Origin: Apostichopus japonicus
Lineage: Eukaryota > Echinodermata > Holothuroidea > Aspidochirotida > Stichopodidae
Direction: 5' to 3'
DNA length: 64,000 bases
Assembly: GCF_037975245.1 (NCBI RefSeq)
Contig: NC_092561.1
Coordinates: 16,437,001 to 16,501,000 of the forward strand
How positions within the stretch are numbered: the first letter of the stretch is position 1; every line of letters starts with the position of its first letter. This document shows, one piece after another, positions 1 through 10,484 of this stretch. Both the position numbers and the translations under genes were made by a program. A model generated the notes under the pieces. That model saw only the letters and a program-made list of their open reading frames with translations. It was not told where the DNA came from and ran no database searches.

Positions 1-46
1 TTATTAGGGTTGCAGCTAGCTGATACATCTAACTTAAAAGGAGAAA

Positions 47-124
47 TAAGACACTGACGCAAGCATGTTTGAGGAGAGGAATGAGTATGTCTTTCTGGGT
101 GATTTGATGGCCCTTAAAAGAGCC
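47..124 (-). terminator. H2A mRNA 3' end: stem-loop, HDE and downstream block
   Basis: The stem-loop GGCTCTTTTAAGGGCC is at 109-124 (six pairs, one G-U, four-base loop UUUA). A purine-rich CAGAAAG at 91-97 fits the histone downstream element paired by U7 snRNA. Beyond it, about 47-86, is a block with CTCTCCTC, AACATGC and GTGTCTTA that recurs downstream of all four genes. Replication-dependent histone mRNAs are cleaved between stem-loop and HDE and are not polyadenylated. Confidence 0.92.
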
Positions 125-162
125 GTTGGTAATCGATGGGCGATTGCAATGCAACCTCCCCT

Positions 163-543
163 TTAAGCCTTCTTGCCTCCGGATGTCTTCTTGGGTAGAA
201 GGACAGCCTGGATGTTTGGAAGAACACCTCCCTGGGCGATGGTGACTCCGCTCAAGAGTTTGTTCAACTCCTCGTCGTTTCGGATGGCGAGTTGGAGATG
301 ACGGGGGATGATCCTGGTCTTCTTGTTGTCACGTGCAGCGTTACCGGCCAATTCCAAGATCTCGGCGGCGAGGTATTCTAGTACGGCAGCCAGGTAGACG
401 GGTGCGCCAGCGCCGATCCTCTGGGCGTAATTTCCTCTTCGCAGGAACCTGTGTACACGACCTACTGGGAATTGAAGCCCTGCTCTTGCAGATCGACTCT
501 TGGCCTTTGCCCTGGCCTTACCACCTTTGCCCCTGCCAGTCAT
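163..543 (-). CDS. H2A: Histone H2A, canonical replication-dependent
   Basis: Core histone that dimerises with H2B and binds the outer turns of nucleosomal DNA. The 125-residue mature protein has an N-terminal tail of GRGKGGK type, the AGLQFPVGR signature at mature residues 20-28, and a histone fold of about residues 26-97. Acidic-patch residues E55, E60, E63, D89, E90 and E91 are all present, as is the C-terminal LLPKKT with the K117/K118 ubiquitylation site. It lacks the SQ(E/D) tail of H2A.X and the H2A.Z and macroH2A features, so it is canonical. Oddities: Thr replaces the usual Ser as first mature residue, and the loop reads GNYAQR where most animals have GNYAER. No intron. It diverges from H2B across 364 bp. 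The ATG at 541-543 is the only sensible start. The 3' UTR carries the histone stem-loop at 109-124, 38 bp past the stop. Confidence 0.98.
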   Translation of the reverse strand: MTGRGKGGKARAKAKSRSARAGLQFPVGRVHRFLRRGNYAQRIGAGAPVYLAAVLEYLAAEILELAGNAARDNKKTRIIPRHLQLAIRNDEELNKLLSGVTIAQGGVLPNIQAVLLPKKTSGGKKA

Positions 544-907
544 GATGAAGTAAATTTGGGTATGTTTTCGACTTGAAACGAATCAAAGAAATGATTTGCC
601 TGCCGGAAAGCTCTCATTCAAGTAGTCCGGACTCTAAAGCTACAGCACAGTGCCCTTATGAGGGGATTCTTTGCCACCCTTTGCCCTGATCGTACAATGC
701 GTGAAAGAATTAAGAAAAGCTTCCGCATTGTGATTGGCCAGCTCGTGTGTGCTGTGCAATGCATAGCACGTGCTTTGTCAATATGGGAAGTTTTTCTGCT
801 TCGCTGAAGTGATATCAAATCTGTCATAAATACATTTCGCAGCGTGGAGGACACTCATTCACTCATCGCTTTACTTACCGTATCGCAACGAAAACTTCAC
901 GTCCAAA
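544..907. promoter_or_regulatory. Shared bidirectional H2A/H2B promoter
   Basis: The 364 bp lie between the two start codons. H2B side: CATAAATAC TATA-like box at 825-833 and TCATTCA cap motif at 855-861, about 30 bp apart. A CCAAT box lies on the minus strand (ATTGG at 733-737, in context CCAATCA). The palindrome GCACGTGC with an E-box CACGTG is at 766-773. H2A side: only a weak TATA-like CATAAGGG at 653-660 (minus). The CCAAT box sits centrally and could serve both genes. The same block recurs at 6302-6665, 12058-12421, 17816-18179, 26456-26819, 32215-32578, 37975-38338, 43734-44097, 49493-49856 and 58219-58582. Site calls are by motif only. Confidence 0.8.
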
Positions 908-1279
908 ATGGCACCAAAAGCTGCAGGAAAGGGAGCAAAGAAGGCCGCCAAGTCCAAGGCACCTCGCAACCCAGGAGACAAGAAGAGGCGAAGGACCAGG
1001 CGTGAGACTTACAGTATCTACATCTACAAAGTCATGAAGCAGGTCCACCCAGACACCGGTATCTCTAGCCGTGCTATGTCTATCATGAACAGCTTCGTGA
1101 ACGACATCTTCGAGCGTATCGCCGCCGAAGCTTCCCGTTTGGCCCACTACAACAGGAAGTCCACCATCACCAGTCGGGAGGTCCAGACCGCCGTCAGACT
1201 GTTGCTGCCTGGTGAGCTCGCCAAGCATGCCGTCTCAGAGGGTACCAAGGCTGTCACCAAGTACACCACCTCCAAGTAG
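908..1279 (+). CDS. H2B: Histone H2B, canonical replication-dependent
   Basis: Core histone partner of H2A. The 122-residue mature protein has a Lys/Ala-rich tail (residues 1-31, including a basic KKRRRTRR block), then the histone fold starting at [19 protein letters not shown], a long alpha-2 helix ([15 protein letters not shown]) and the C-terminal helix ending [10 protein letters not shown]117 corresponds to the conserved ubiquitylated lysine (K120 in human numbering). The tail has no SPKK-type repeats, so this is not the elongated sperm H2B of sea urchins. A TATA-like box (825-833) and a sea-urchin-style cap motif TCATTCA (855-861) place the RNA start near 857, giving a 5' leader of about 50 nt. 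Stem-loop at 1315-1330. Confidence 0.98.
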   Translation: MAPKAAGKGAKKAAKSKAPRNPGDKKRRRTRRETYSIYIYKVMKQVHPDTGISSRAMSIMNSFVNDIFERIAAEASRLAHYNRKSTITSREVQTAVRLLLPGELAKHAVSEGTKAVTKYTTSK

Positions 1280-1314
1280 ATTGTTCTTCTCGTGTAGAAG
1301 GCTCGACATCCAAC

Positions 1315-1396
1315 GGCTCTTTTAAGGGCCATCCTATATTCCAGAAACGGCAGACTTATCTCCCCCTCCTCAAACATGCAGTTTCGTTGTCTCTTA
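1315..1396 (+). terminator. H2B mRNA 3' end: stem-loop, HDE and downstream block
   Basis: Stem-loop at 1315-1330, identical in sequence to the other three genes. HDE-like CAGAAAC is at 1342-1348, 11 nt past the stem. The downstream conserved block at 1358-1396 has a C-rich CTCCCCCTC stretch, then AACATGC and TTCGTTGTCTCTTA. Confidence 0.92.
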
Positions 1397-1485
1397 TTTT
1401 AAGTAATCTAACATTGTATCATATATACCTGTTACTCTCAAGCCATTGACCGTGTAGTTGATCACGTTCTGGGGCCCGTTTATCG

Positions 1486-2231
1486 ATAATAATAATATTA
1501 ATAAGTGATATTTATATAGCGCATAATCAGCAAAGCTGCGCCAAAAAAAGAAAAAAAAAAGAAGTAAAAGCCAAAGGCAACAATATAAAAAAAAAAAAAA
1601 AACACACCCGTACTAAACGATACTAAAACGCATATAGTCCAAAACAATTTAAGAAGCATGTAAATAGATTCAATCATAGTCCAGGTTTAAATATATATAA
1701 GTATGAGGAACTATAGTACAGTAAGAGAATTATTGTAAAAGCCTAAATACTAAACGATACAAAATAGAGCCCTAAACGTAGTAAATAAATGAAAATTTTT
1801 AAATTAAAAAAAAAAAAAAAACATTACAGTAAGAGAATTATTACAAAATCCTAAAACAGATCAAATACCCAATACTGAACGATACAAAATAGAGTCTAAA
1901 CGTACTAAATAAATGAAAGATAAATATTAAAAAAAATAAAATGTTCAGAATTAAGTAACTAGTTCCAAACGTAGTATCTATGCACAATAACAGTTAAAAC
2001 ACAGTCAATCACACAGTAAAAGCGAGTCTAACATAATATGCTTTCAAAGCAGTTTTTAAAAGTGGTAAGAGAAATGCATACACTCACAGAGTTCGGTATA
2101 GGCATTCTGGGAGCGCTGACTGAGAAGGCTCTGTCGCCGGTCTTGCATCTTGTTCTCTTCTCCTTGAGCAATTCCTGCGATGATGACCGTAGGGTTCTGC
2201 TAGGTTTGTACGGTGTAAGGAGACAAGACAG
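1486..2231 (-). mobile_element. 5'-truncated non-LTR retrotransposon (CR1/L2-like LINE) tail, unit F1
   Basis: Read on the minus strand, a stop-free remnant at 2028-2234 holds PSRTLRSSSQELL, then RTRCKT, then GDRAFSVSAP, and ends LTTFKNCFESILC before a stop. This order matches the C-terminal end of CR1/L2-type LINE ORF2 proteins (typically LRSSS...GDRAFSVAAP.LWNSLP...FK..LKT.LF). A few residues of the usual LWNSLP block are missing. After the stop comes about 540 bp of AT-rich 3' sequence ending in GCGCTATATAAATAT and an ATT-rich tail, a common LINE/SINE terminus in invertebrate deuterostomes. Endonuclease and polymerase domains are absent, so it is dead. The fragment lies between the H2B 3' end and element A in every complete unit. 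The 5' boundary (about 2231) is approximate. Confidence 0.82.
1717..1920 (-). repeat. Imperfect tandem duplication inside the LINE 3' region
   Basis: Two related segments, 1717-1796 and 1825-1920, share TACAGTAAGAGAATTATT, ACGATACAAAATAGAG and TAAATAAATGAAA in the same order. They are separated by an A run. A third partial echo (TACTAAACGATAC) lies at 1611-1623. It looks like a local duplication within the LINE 3' untranslated part or its genomic target. The A runs are likely slippage points. Confidence 0.75.
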
Positions 2232-2234
2232 GTA
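2028..2234 (-). pseudogene. LINE ORF2 C-terminal remnant
   Basis: 68 codons without a stop, with GDRAFSVSAP at remnant residues 33-42. The frame is preceded directly by a stop and no start codon is expected. It is a fossil, carried identically in the other units at the matching end of each LINE fragment. Part of it (2088-2196) is also bounded by AG and GTGAGT, which mimics an exon, but the homology explains it better. Confidence 0.78.
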
Positions 2235-2410
2235 TTAGAATCCATAATAATCCATAATAAATCCAACAATAACGATAAATAACCTCTAAGTCCTCCCCCA
2301 CCACACACAAACACTCAATAGTTTCACTTGCGATGATCGCGACATAGCCACATATGAAAATCCGCTCTTTAGTAAGACTGACGTTCATTTTTCGCCACTG
2401 TCAACTTCTG

Positions 2411-2574
2411 CACCTTTCTAGCTAATTAGTCTGGAACAATAGCATGCGTGTTACGTAATCGACTCGCCAAGCCTAGCGAGCTTGGAAAAGTAACTTCCTC
2501 GGCTCACATTACCAGTGATCTACCGCGTGAGCCAAATAAAATGCCCGAGGCAAGGGAAACTGTTCTGGCAGTGG
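2411..2574 (-). repeat. Element A, diverged inverted partner of element B
   Basis: On the minus strand it runs from CCACTGCCAGAACAGTTT to GAAAGGTGC. It aligns along its length with element B at 5170-5328. The best blocks are CACTGCC(A)nAACAGTTT, TGCCTCGGGCATTT, GTAGATC, GATTACGTAACAC, TTCCAGACT and GAAAGGTGC. It contains a 7-bp hairpin stem GGCTCAC/GTGAGCC and a second stem CCAAGC/GCTTGG. The palindrome TTACGTAA (bZIP-type site) is kept in both copies. No ORF. Function unknown: an old SINE or MITE, a regulatory or boundary element, or an ncRNA are all possible. Confidence 0.7.
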
Positions 2575-2808
2575 TAAAAAAAGGGCGCATTTTCAAATGA
2601 TATGTTGTCTCGCATTTGGGACTAATCGTGTAACGGTACAGTCGTGCATGCATTGTGTTCAATGGACAAGTAGCGATTCGGGAGGGGGGTGGAGGGGTGG
2701 GGGAAGTTCGTATTGTCTTGCTTCTTGGGTCGTATGTCTTAGAACTTCACTGGTTTGCTGTATTGGTGAACTGGGGGTTGTTGCAGAATTTTATTACGTA
2801 TAATAACC

Positions 2809-3010
2809 GACTTCACTTGAGTATAAATAAAAGGAGTTTACCCCTGCTCGACCTTCGCAAGAGGTCCTACGGGGGATAATATTGAAGTTTTGTAGAATAG
2901 ACACTTCTTTTTTTTTCCTAGGGAAAGTTGTCTATATAAACAAACAGGAGGTCGGAACTGAAGAGCCAATTAGGTAGGGATTACTAAAGGGGGGGGGGAC
3001 TTCACTTGAG
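2809..3010. repeat. 13-bp direct repeat flanking a 176-bp segment
   Basis: GACTTCACTTGAG occurs exactly at 2809-2821 and 2998-3010. The segment between could be a small inserted element with its target-site duplication, or a local duplication. The second copy adjoins the G run. No terminal inverted repeats or poly(A) tail are evident, so the nature of the segment is open. Confidence 0.55.
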
Positions 3011-3138
3011 GGAGGGGGTGGATTTCAATTACGGTGTTTTGAAATTTCTAGCAAAATTGCCTATGCATATAACTTATTTTGCCCGATGCTGGCGTATACA
3101 TACACACACACATACATTCACTCACACAAAGAAAAGAA

Positions 3139-3218
3139 TTAAGACGACGAATTGCATGTTTCGAGGGAGAGGAATGAGTAACTCTCTCTGGGGATATTTG
3201 ATGGCCCTTAAAAGAGCC
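3139..3218 (-). terminator. H4 mRNA 3' end: stem-loop, HDE and downstream block
   Basis: Stem-loop at 3203-3218. The HDE-like purine stretch CAGAGAGAG is at 3182-3190. The conserved block at 3139-3180 reads CTCATTCCTCTCCCTCG, then AACATGC and TTCGTCGTCTTA on the coding strand. Confidence 0.92.
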
Positions 3219-3257
3219 GTTGGATTTCGATTCGTCTTCGTGACAGGAAAGATGCAT

Positions 3258-4728
<1,471 letters not shown>

Positions 4729-4764
4729 ATCGTATCTGTCTCCGACGGATTCTCGAAAACCAAC

Positions 4765-4844
4765 GGCTCTTTTAAGGGCCATCATATCTACCAGTTAAAG
4801 CAGATTTTTCTCTCCCTCCGAACATGCAACTTGTCGTCTCATTA
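4765..4844 (+). terminator. H3 mRNA 3' end: stem-loop, HDE and downstream block
   Basis: Stem-loop at 4765-4780. The HDE candidate CAGTTAAAGCAG at 4792-4803 is the least purine-rich of the four. The conserved block at 4804-4844 contains CTCTCCCTCCG, AACATGC and TTGTCGTCTCATTA. A 25-nt T run follows at once. Confidence 0.9.
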
Positions 4845-4847
4845 TTA

Positions 4848-4872
4848 TTTTTTTTTTTTTTTTTTTTTTTTT
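4848..4872 (+). repeat. 25-nt T homopolymer downstream of H3
   Basis: Uninterrupted T run just past the conserved block of the H3 3' flank, present in all units (as A run in reverse units). It is a plausible pausing or termination aid for H3 transcription, and a likely sequencing-slippage site. Confidence 0.8.
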
Positions 4873-5758
4873 AATGATTATCATTATTATTGTAATTATT
4901 ACTTCTATGCTGGGTGGTTGGTGATTCCCTTCGTGCATGATGCAATTCACTAATCAATAATCAAAGTGAGCTTATCCCTAACTCATAATCATAACCCCTA
5001 ATCCACACACACACACACTCTATCCTAATCGCCTTGGTATTATAAGCGTGTTAACATGGGTTGACACACATCAGCGTGTATGTTAACGATCTCCAATACA
5101 AGAGAAGTAAATCTTAAAAACGTAGTAATATCTCTATCGTTCAAAGCACGGAAGATCTTAAATTTAATACCACTGCCATAACAGTTTACCTGCCTCGGGC
5201 ATTTCAATAGGCTCTCGCAGTAGATCGGGGGAAAATTTGAGCTGATGCTCGTTCCCTCGGCTTGGCTTTGCGAATTGATTACGTAACACACCGACTAAAA
5301 TTTCCAGACTTAATAACATTGAAAGGTGCGAAACGATTAATACTTGCGGTAGTATATGCCTCGTTAGTTGTTACAAGTTTCAAATTTCTAAGACTATTAA
5401 TAATAAAGCCCTTAGGATCTGACTTAACACCCCAGATGCATTGCTACCAGTAAGCTCATTGAAGCAGCAAAACTCAATATCTATTTTTATTTCAAACCCC
5501 AAAAGTTACAAAAATTATTAATAAATAATAATAATAATAATAAGTTCCCTTTATCCCCTAATCCAAGATCTCTTGCTAAATACTTAATTCATAAAACCTG
5601 CGGCCAAAATCATGTGAAAAGTTCCCTACATACATTATATATAGTTTTTTAATTTTTTTTATTTTATGGGATGTTAGATTTCTGTCCAGCAGGAGTTTTC
5701 ACTCAAATCTTGGGGTTTCTGACCTTTGGTTTTTGGCTGAGGGTCCGAAGCCCCACGA
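4873..5758. other. H3-H2A convergent spacer
   Basis: No gene recognised. It contains an AT-rich start, a (CA)n tract at about 5004-5018, element B at 5170-5328, further AT-rich DNA and an (AAT)n run at about 5524-5543. A unique stretch to 5758 holds no ORF of note. It continues into the H2A downstream block of the next unit. The same spacer recurs in each unit. Confidence 0.75.
5170..5328 (+). repeat. Element B, diverged inverted partner of element A
   Basis: 159 bp downstream of H3, in the same orientation as H3, as element A has the orientation of H4. It shares the conserved blocks of A, including TTACGTAA and TGCCTCGGGCATTT. It lacks about 10 bases in the middle, and the GGCTCAC/GTGAGCC hairpin is eroded, although a short GAGC/GCTC stem is present. 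Flanking sequence beyond the shared core is unrelated AT-rich DNA. Confidence 0.7.
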
Positions 5759-5920
5759 TTATTAGGGTTGCAGCTAGCTGATACATCTAACTTAAAAGGA
5801 GAAATAAGACACTGACGCAAGCATGTTTGAGGAGAGGAATGAGTATGTCTTTCTGGGTGATTTGATGGCCCTTAAAAGAGCCGTTGGTAATCGATGGGCG
5901 ATTGCAATGCAACCTCCCCT

Positions 5921-6301
5921 TTAAGCCTTCTTGCCTCCGGATGTCTTCTTGGGTAGAAGGACAGCCTGGATGTTTGGAAGAACACCTCCCTGGGCGATGG
6001 TGACTCCGCTCAAGAGTTTGTTCAACTCCTCGTCGTTTCGGATGGCGAGTTGGAGATGACGGGGGATGATCCTGGTCTTCTTGTTGTCACGTGCAGCGTT
6101 ACCGGCCAATTCCAAGATCTCGGCGGCGAGGTATTCTAGTACGGCAGCCAGGTAGACGGGTGCGCCAGCGCCGATCCTCTGGGCGTAATTTCCTCTTCGC
6201 AGGAACCTGTGTACACGACCTACTGGGAATTGAAGCCCTGCTCTTGCAGATCGACTCTTGGCCTTTGCCCTGGCCTTACCACCTTTGCCCCTGCCAGTCA
6301 T
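5921..6301 (-). CDS. H2A: Histone H2A (unit F2)
   Basis: Protein identical to the F1 copy (Thr1, Gln40, intact acidic patch, LLPKKT end). It diverges from H2B at 6666 and has its stem-loop at 5867-5882. No coding difference seen. Confidence 0.97.
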   Translation of the reverse strand: MTGRGKGGKARAKAKSRSARAGLQFPVGRVHRFLRRGNYAQRIGAGAPVYLAAVLEYLAAEILELAGNAARDNKKTRIIPRHLQLAIRNDEELNKLLSGVTIAQGGVLPNIQAVLLPKKTSGGKKA

Positions 6302-6665
6302 GATGAAGTAAATTTGGGTATGTTTTCGACTTGAAACGAATCAAAGAAATGATTTGCCTGCCGGAAAGCTCTCATTCAAGTAGTCCGGACTCTAAAGCTA
6401 CAGCACAGTGCCCTTATGAGGGGATTCTTTGCCACCCTTTGCCCTGATCGTACAATGCGTGAAAGAATTAAGAAAAGCTTCCGCATTGTGATTGGCCAGC
6501 TCGTGTGTGCTGTGCAATGCATAGCACGTGCTTTGTCAATATGGGAAGTTTTTCTGCTTCGCTGAAGTGATATCAAATCTGTCATAAATACATTTCGCAG
6601 CGTGGAGGACACTCATTCACTCATCGCTTTACTTACCGTATCGCAACGAAAACTTCACGTCCAAA

Positions 6666-7037
6666 ATGGCACCAAAAGCTGCAGGAAAGGGAGCAAAGAA
6701 GGCCGCCAAGTCCAAGGCACCTCGCAACCCAGGAGACAAGAAGAGGCGAAGGACCAGGCGTGAGACTTACAGTATCTACATCTACAAAGTCATGAAGCAG
6801 GTCCACCCAGACACCGGTATCTCTAGCCGTGCTATGTCTATCATGAACAGCTTCGTGAACGACATCTTCGAGCGTATCGCCGCCGAAGCTTCCCGTTTGG
6901 CCCACTACAACAGGAAGTCCACCATCACCAGTCGGGAGGTCCAGACCGCCGTCAGACTGTTGCTGCCTGGTGAGCTCGCCAAGCATGCCGTCTCAGAGGG
7001 TACCAAGGCTGTCACCAAGTACACCACCTCCAAGTAG
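6666..7037 (+). CDS. H2B: Histone H2B (unit F2)
   Basis: 123 codons, protein identical to the F1 copy. The 3' flank keeps stem-loop 7073-7088. The AT deletion that marks this unit lies about 145 bp past the stop, outside the processing signals. Confidence 0.97.
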   Translation: MAPKAAGKGAKKAAKSKAPRNPGDKKRRRTRRETYSIYIYKVMKQVHPDTGISSRAMSIMNSFVNDIFERIAAEASRLAHYNRKSTITSREVQTAVRLLLPGELAKHAVSEGTKAVTKYTTSK

Positions 7038-7241
7038 ATTGTTCTTCTCGTGTAGAAGGCTCGACATCCAACGGCTCTTTTAAGGGCCATCCTATATTCC
7101 AGAAACGGCAGACTTATCTCCCCCTCCTCAAACATGCAGTTTCGTTGTCTCTTATTTTAAGTAATCTAACATTGTATCATATACCTGTTACTCTCAAGCC
7201 ATTGACCGTGTAGTTGATCACGTTCTGGGGCCCGTTTATCG

Positions 7242-7987
7242 ATAATAATAATATTAATAAGTGATATTTATATAGCGCATAATCAGCAAAGCTGCGCCAA
7301 AAAAAGAAAAAAAAAAGAAGTAAAAGCCAAAGGCAACAATATAAAAAAAAAAAAAAAACACACCCGTACTAAACGATACTAAAACGCATATAGTCCAAAA
7401 CAATTTAAGAAGCATGTAAATAGATTCAATCATAGTCCAGGTTTAAATATATATAAGTATGAGGAACTATAGTACAGTAAGAGAATTATTGTAAAAGCCT
7501 AAATACTAAACGATACAAAATAGAGCCCTAAACGTAGTAAATAAATGAAAATTTTTAAATTAAAAAAAAAAAAAAAACATTACAGTAAGAGAATTATTAC
7601 AAAATCCTAAAACAGATCAAATACCCAATACTGAACGATACAAAATAGAGTCTAAACGTACTAAATAAATGAAAGATAAATATTAAAAAAAATAAAATGT
7701 TCAGAATTAAGTAACTAGTTCCAAACGTAGTATCTATGCACAATAACAGTTAAAACACAGTCAATCACACAGTAAAAGCGAGTCTAACATAATATGCTTT
7801 CAAAGCAGTTTTTAAAAGTGGTAAGAGAAATGCATACACTCACAGAGTTCGGTATAGGCATTCTGGGAGCGCTGACTGAGAAGGCTCTGTCGCCGGTCTT
7901 GCATCTTGTTCTCTTCTCCTTGAGCAATTCCTGCGATGATGACCGTAGGGTTCTGCTAGGTTTGTACGGTGTAAGGAGACAAGACAG
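7242..7987 (-). mobile_element. LINE tail, unit F2
   Basis: Same 746-bp fossil with the ORF2 C-terminal remnant at its 7987 end and the GCGCTATATAAATAT/ATT terminus at its 7242 end. Confidence 0.82.
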
Positions 7988-9013
7988 GTATTAGAATCCA
8001 TAATAATCCATAATAAATCCAACAATAACGATAAATAACCTCTAAGTCCTCCCCCACCACACACAAACACTCAATAGTTTCACTTGCGATGATCGCGACA
8101 TAGCCACATATGAAAATCCGCTCTTTAGTAAGACTGACGTTCATTTTTCGCCACTGTCAACTTCTGCACCTTTCTAGCTAATTAGTCTGGAACAATAGCA
8201 TGCGTGTTACGTAATCGACTCGCCAAGCCTAGCGAGCTTGGAAAAGTAACTTCCTCGGCTCACATTACCAGTGATCTACCGCGTGAGCCAAATAAAATGC
8301 CCGAGGCAAGGGAAACTGTTCTGGCAGTGGTAAAAAAAGGGCGCATTTTCAAATGATATGTTGTCTCGCATTTGGGACTAATCGTGTAACGGTACAGTCG
8401 TGCATGCATTGTGTTCAATGGACAAGTAGCGATTCGGGAGGGGGGTGGAGGGGTGGGGGAAGTTCGTATTGTCTTGCTTCTTGGGTCGTATGTCTTAGAA
8501 CTTCACTGGTTTGCTGTATTGGTGAACTGGGGGTTGTTGCAGAATTTTATTACGTATAATAACCGACTTCACTTGAGTATAAATAAAAGGAGTTTACCCC
8601 TGCTCGACCTTCGCAAGAGGTCCTACGGGGGATAATATTGAAGTTTTGTAGAATAGACACTTCTTTTTTTTTCCTAGGGAAAGTTGTCTATATAAACAAA
8701 CAGGAGGTCGGAACTGAAGAGCCAATTAGGTAGGGATTACTAAAGGGGGGGGGGACTTCACTTGAGGGAGGGGGTGGATTTCAATTACGGTGTTTTGAAA
8801 TTTCTAGCAAAATTGCCTATGCATATAACTTATTTTGCCCGATGCTGGCGTATACATACACACACACATACATTCACTCACACAAAGAAAAGAATTAAGA
8901 CGACGAATTGCATGTTTCGAGGGAGAGGAATGAGTAACTCTCTCTGGGGATATTTGATGGCCCTTAAAAGAGCCGTTGGATTTCGATTCGTCTTCGTGAC
9001 AGGAAAGATGCAT

Positions 9014-9355
<342 letters not shown>

Positions 9356-10067
9356 TCACAGTAAAATGTAGAAAGTCCCTCAATGTGTGGCATTATATTA
9401 GCGATACCCGTCAAGCAGGCGATGTTTTGAACGGACGTAAGCGAACTACCCCGATGTCTGCATCAGAACCCGTGGGAATGGAAGCTCGGCGGAGTTTGAT
9501 GCCGTTTCTTGTTCGTCGTGTGATGTTCTATGTTATGAAATATCGGTGAGGGGTGAATTCGATAAGGCCAAATTTGTCCCGAATGGTCGAATATTGGCTT
9601 CACCCTGTCATTCCGTTAAAATATCACACGTAAAATTACACTTGACGCTAACTCTGTGTTAGCCTAATCTGACCAATCGACGAAGGTAATGTTCATGACG
9701 TCACAATTGGGGATTGCTGACTGACTGTCAAATGCGAAGCTGGAGGGTTTTCGATAAGAGTTTTCAACAATTTTTCGTCATTTTAAATGGCAGAAAGTCT
9801 AAGAAATAGATACTTTATGAAAGTGACTACCATTTTCCTGCCCGGCATGAGCAGTTTCGACTACCGTTCGCTTAAATTAGGCTCCTGAAATTTGCCATTG
9901 CCGCTTAGCTAATCAGAACGACTCGCGGCTGTCGCACTCGGCCAATCAGAATCGAGCACAGGTCGAGTGACGCGATTAGCGGGTTGTTTGAGGGGAGCTG
10001 CTTATAACGTGCGGTTTCTTGTAGTCCGTGCTTCATTACATCTTTGTACTGATAGAACACAGACTGA

Positions 10068-10484
<417 letters not shown>

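Larger units (their letters stand above)
2232..3138. other. H2B-H4 spacer, H4-proximal part
   Basis: No gene found. In order it holds AT-rich sequence (2232-2410), element A, a T-poor stretch with a G-rich run GGGAGGGGGGTGGAGGGG at 2680-2705, and a 13-bp direct repeat GACTTCACTTGAG (2809-2821 and 2998-3010). Between the repeat copies are TATAAATA (2822-2829), a small hairpin (GACCT/AGGTC, about 2850-2866) and TATATAAA near 2932. A 10-G run at 2989-2998 and a CA-rich tract near 3100-3115 follow. Small ORFs here have no recognisable family. Confidence 0.7.

Noticed and set aside
2088-2196. A 109-nt exon-like segment on the minus strand, bounded by TAGCAG and GTGAGT and open in one frame
   Set aside because: A different frame across the same DNA reads as a LINE ORF2 C-terminus with GDRAFSVSAP, followed by a LINE-type 3' end. 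The splice-like borders are probably chance.
1331-3202. Possible H1, 5S rRNA, tRNA or U-snRNA gene in the large spacer
   Set aside because: No Lys/Ala-rich H1 frame, 5S core, clear A/B box pair or Sm-site snRNA was seen. An A-box-like string in element A lacks a convincing B box.
4970-5010. CCCTAA-like telomeric motifs
   Set aside because: Only a few degenerate, irregular matches in AT-rich spacer, not an array.
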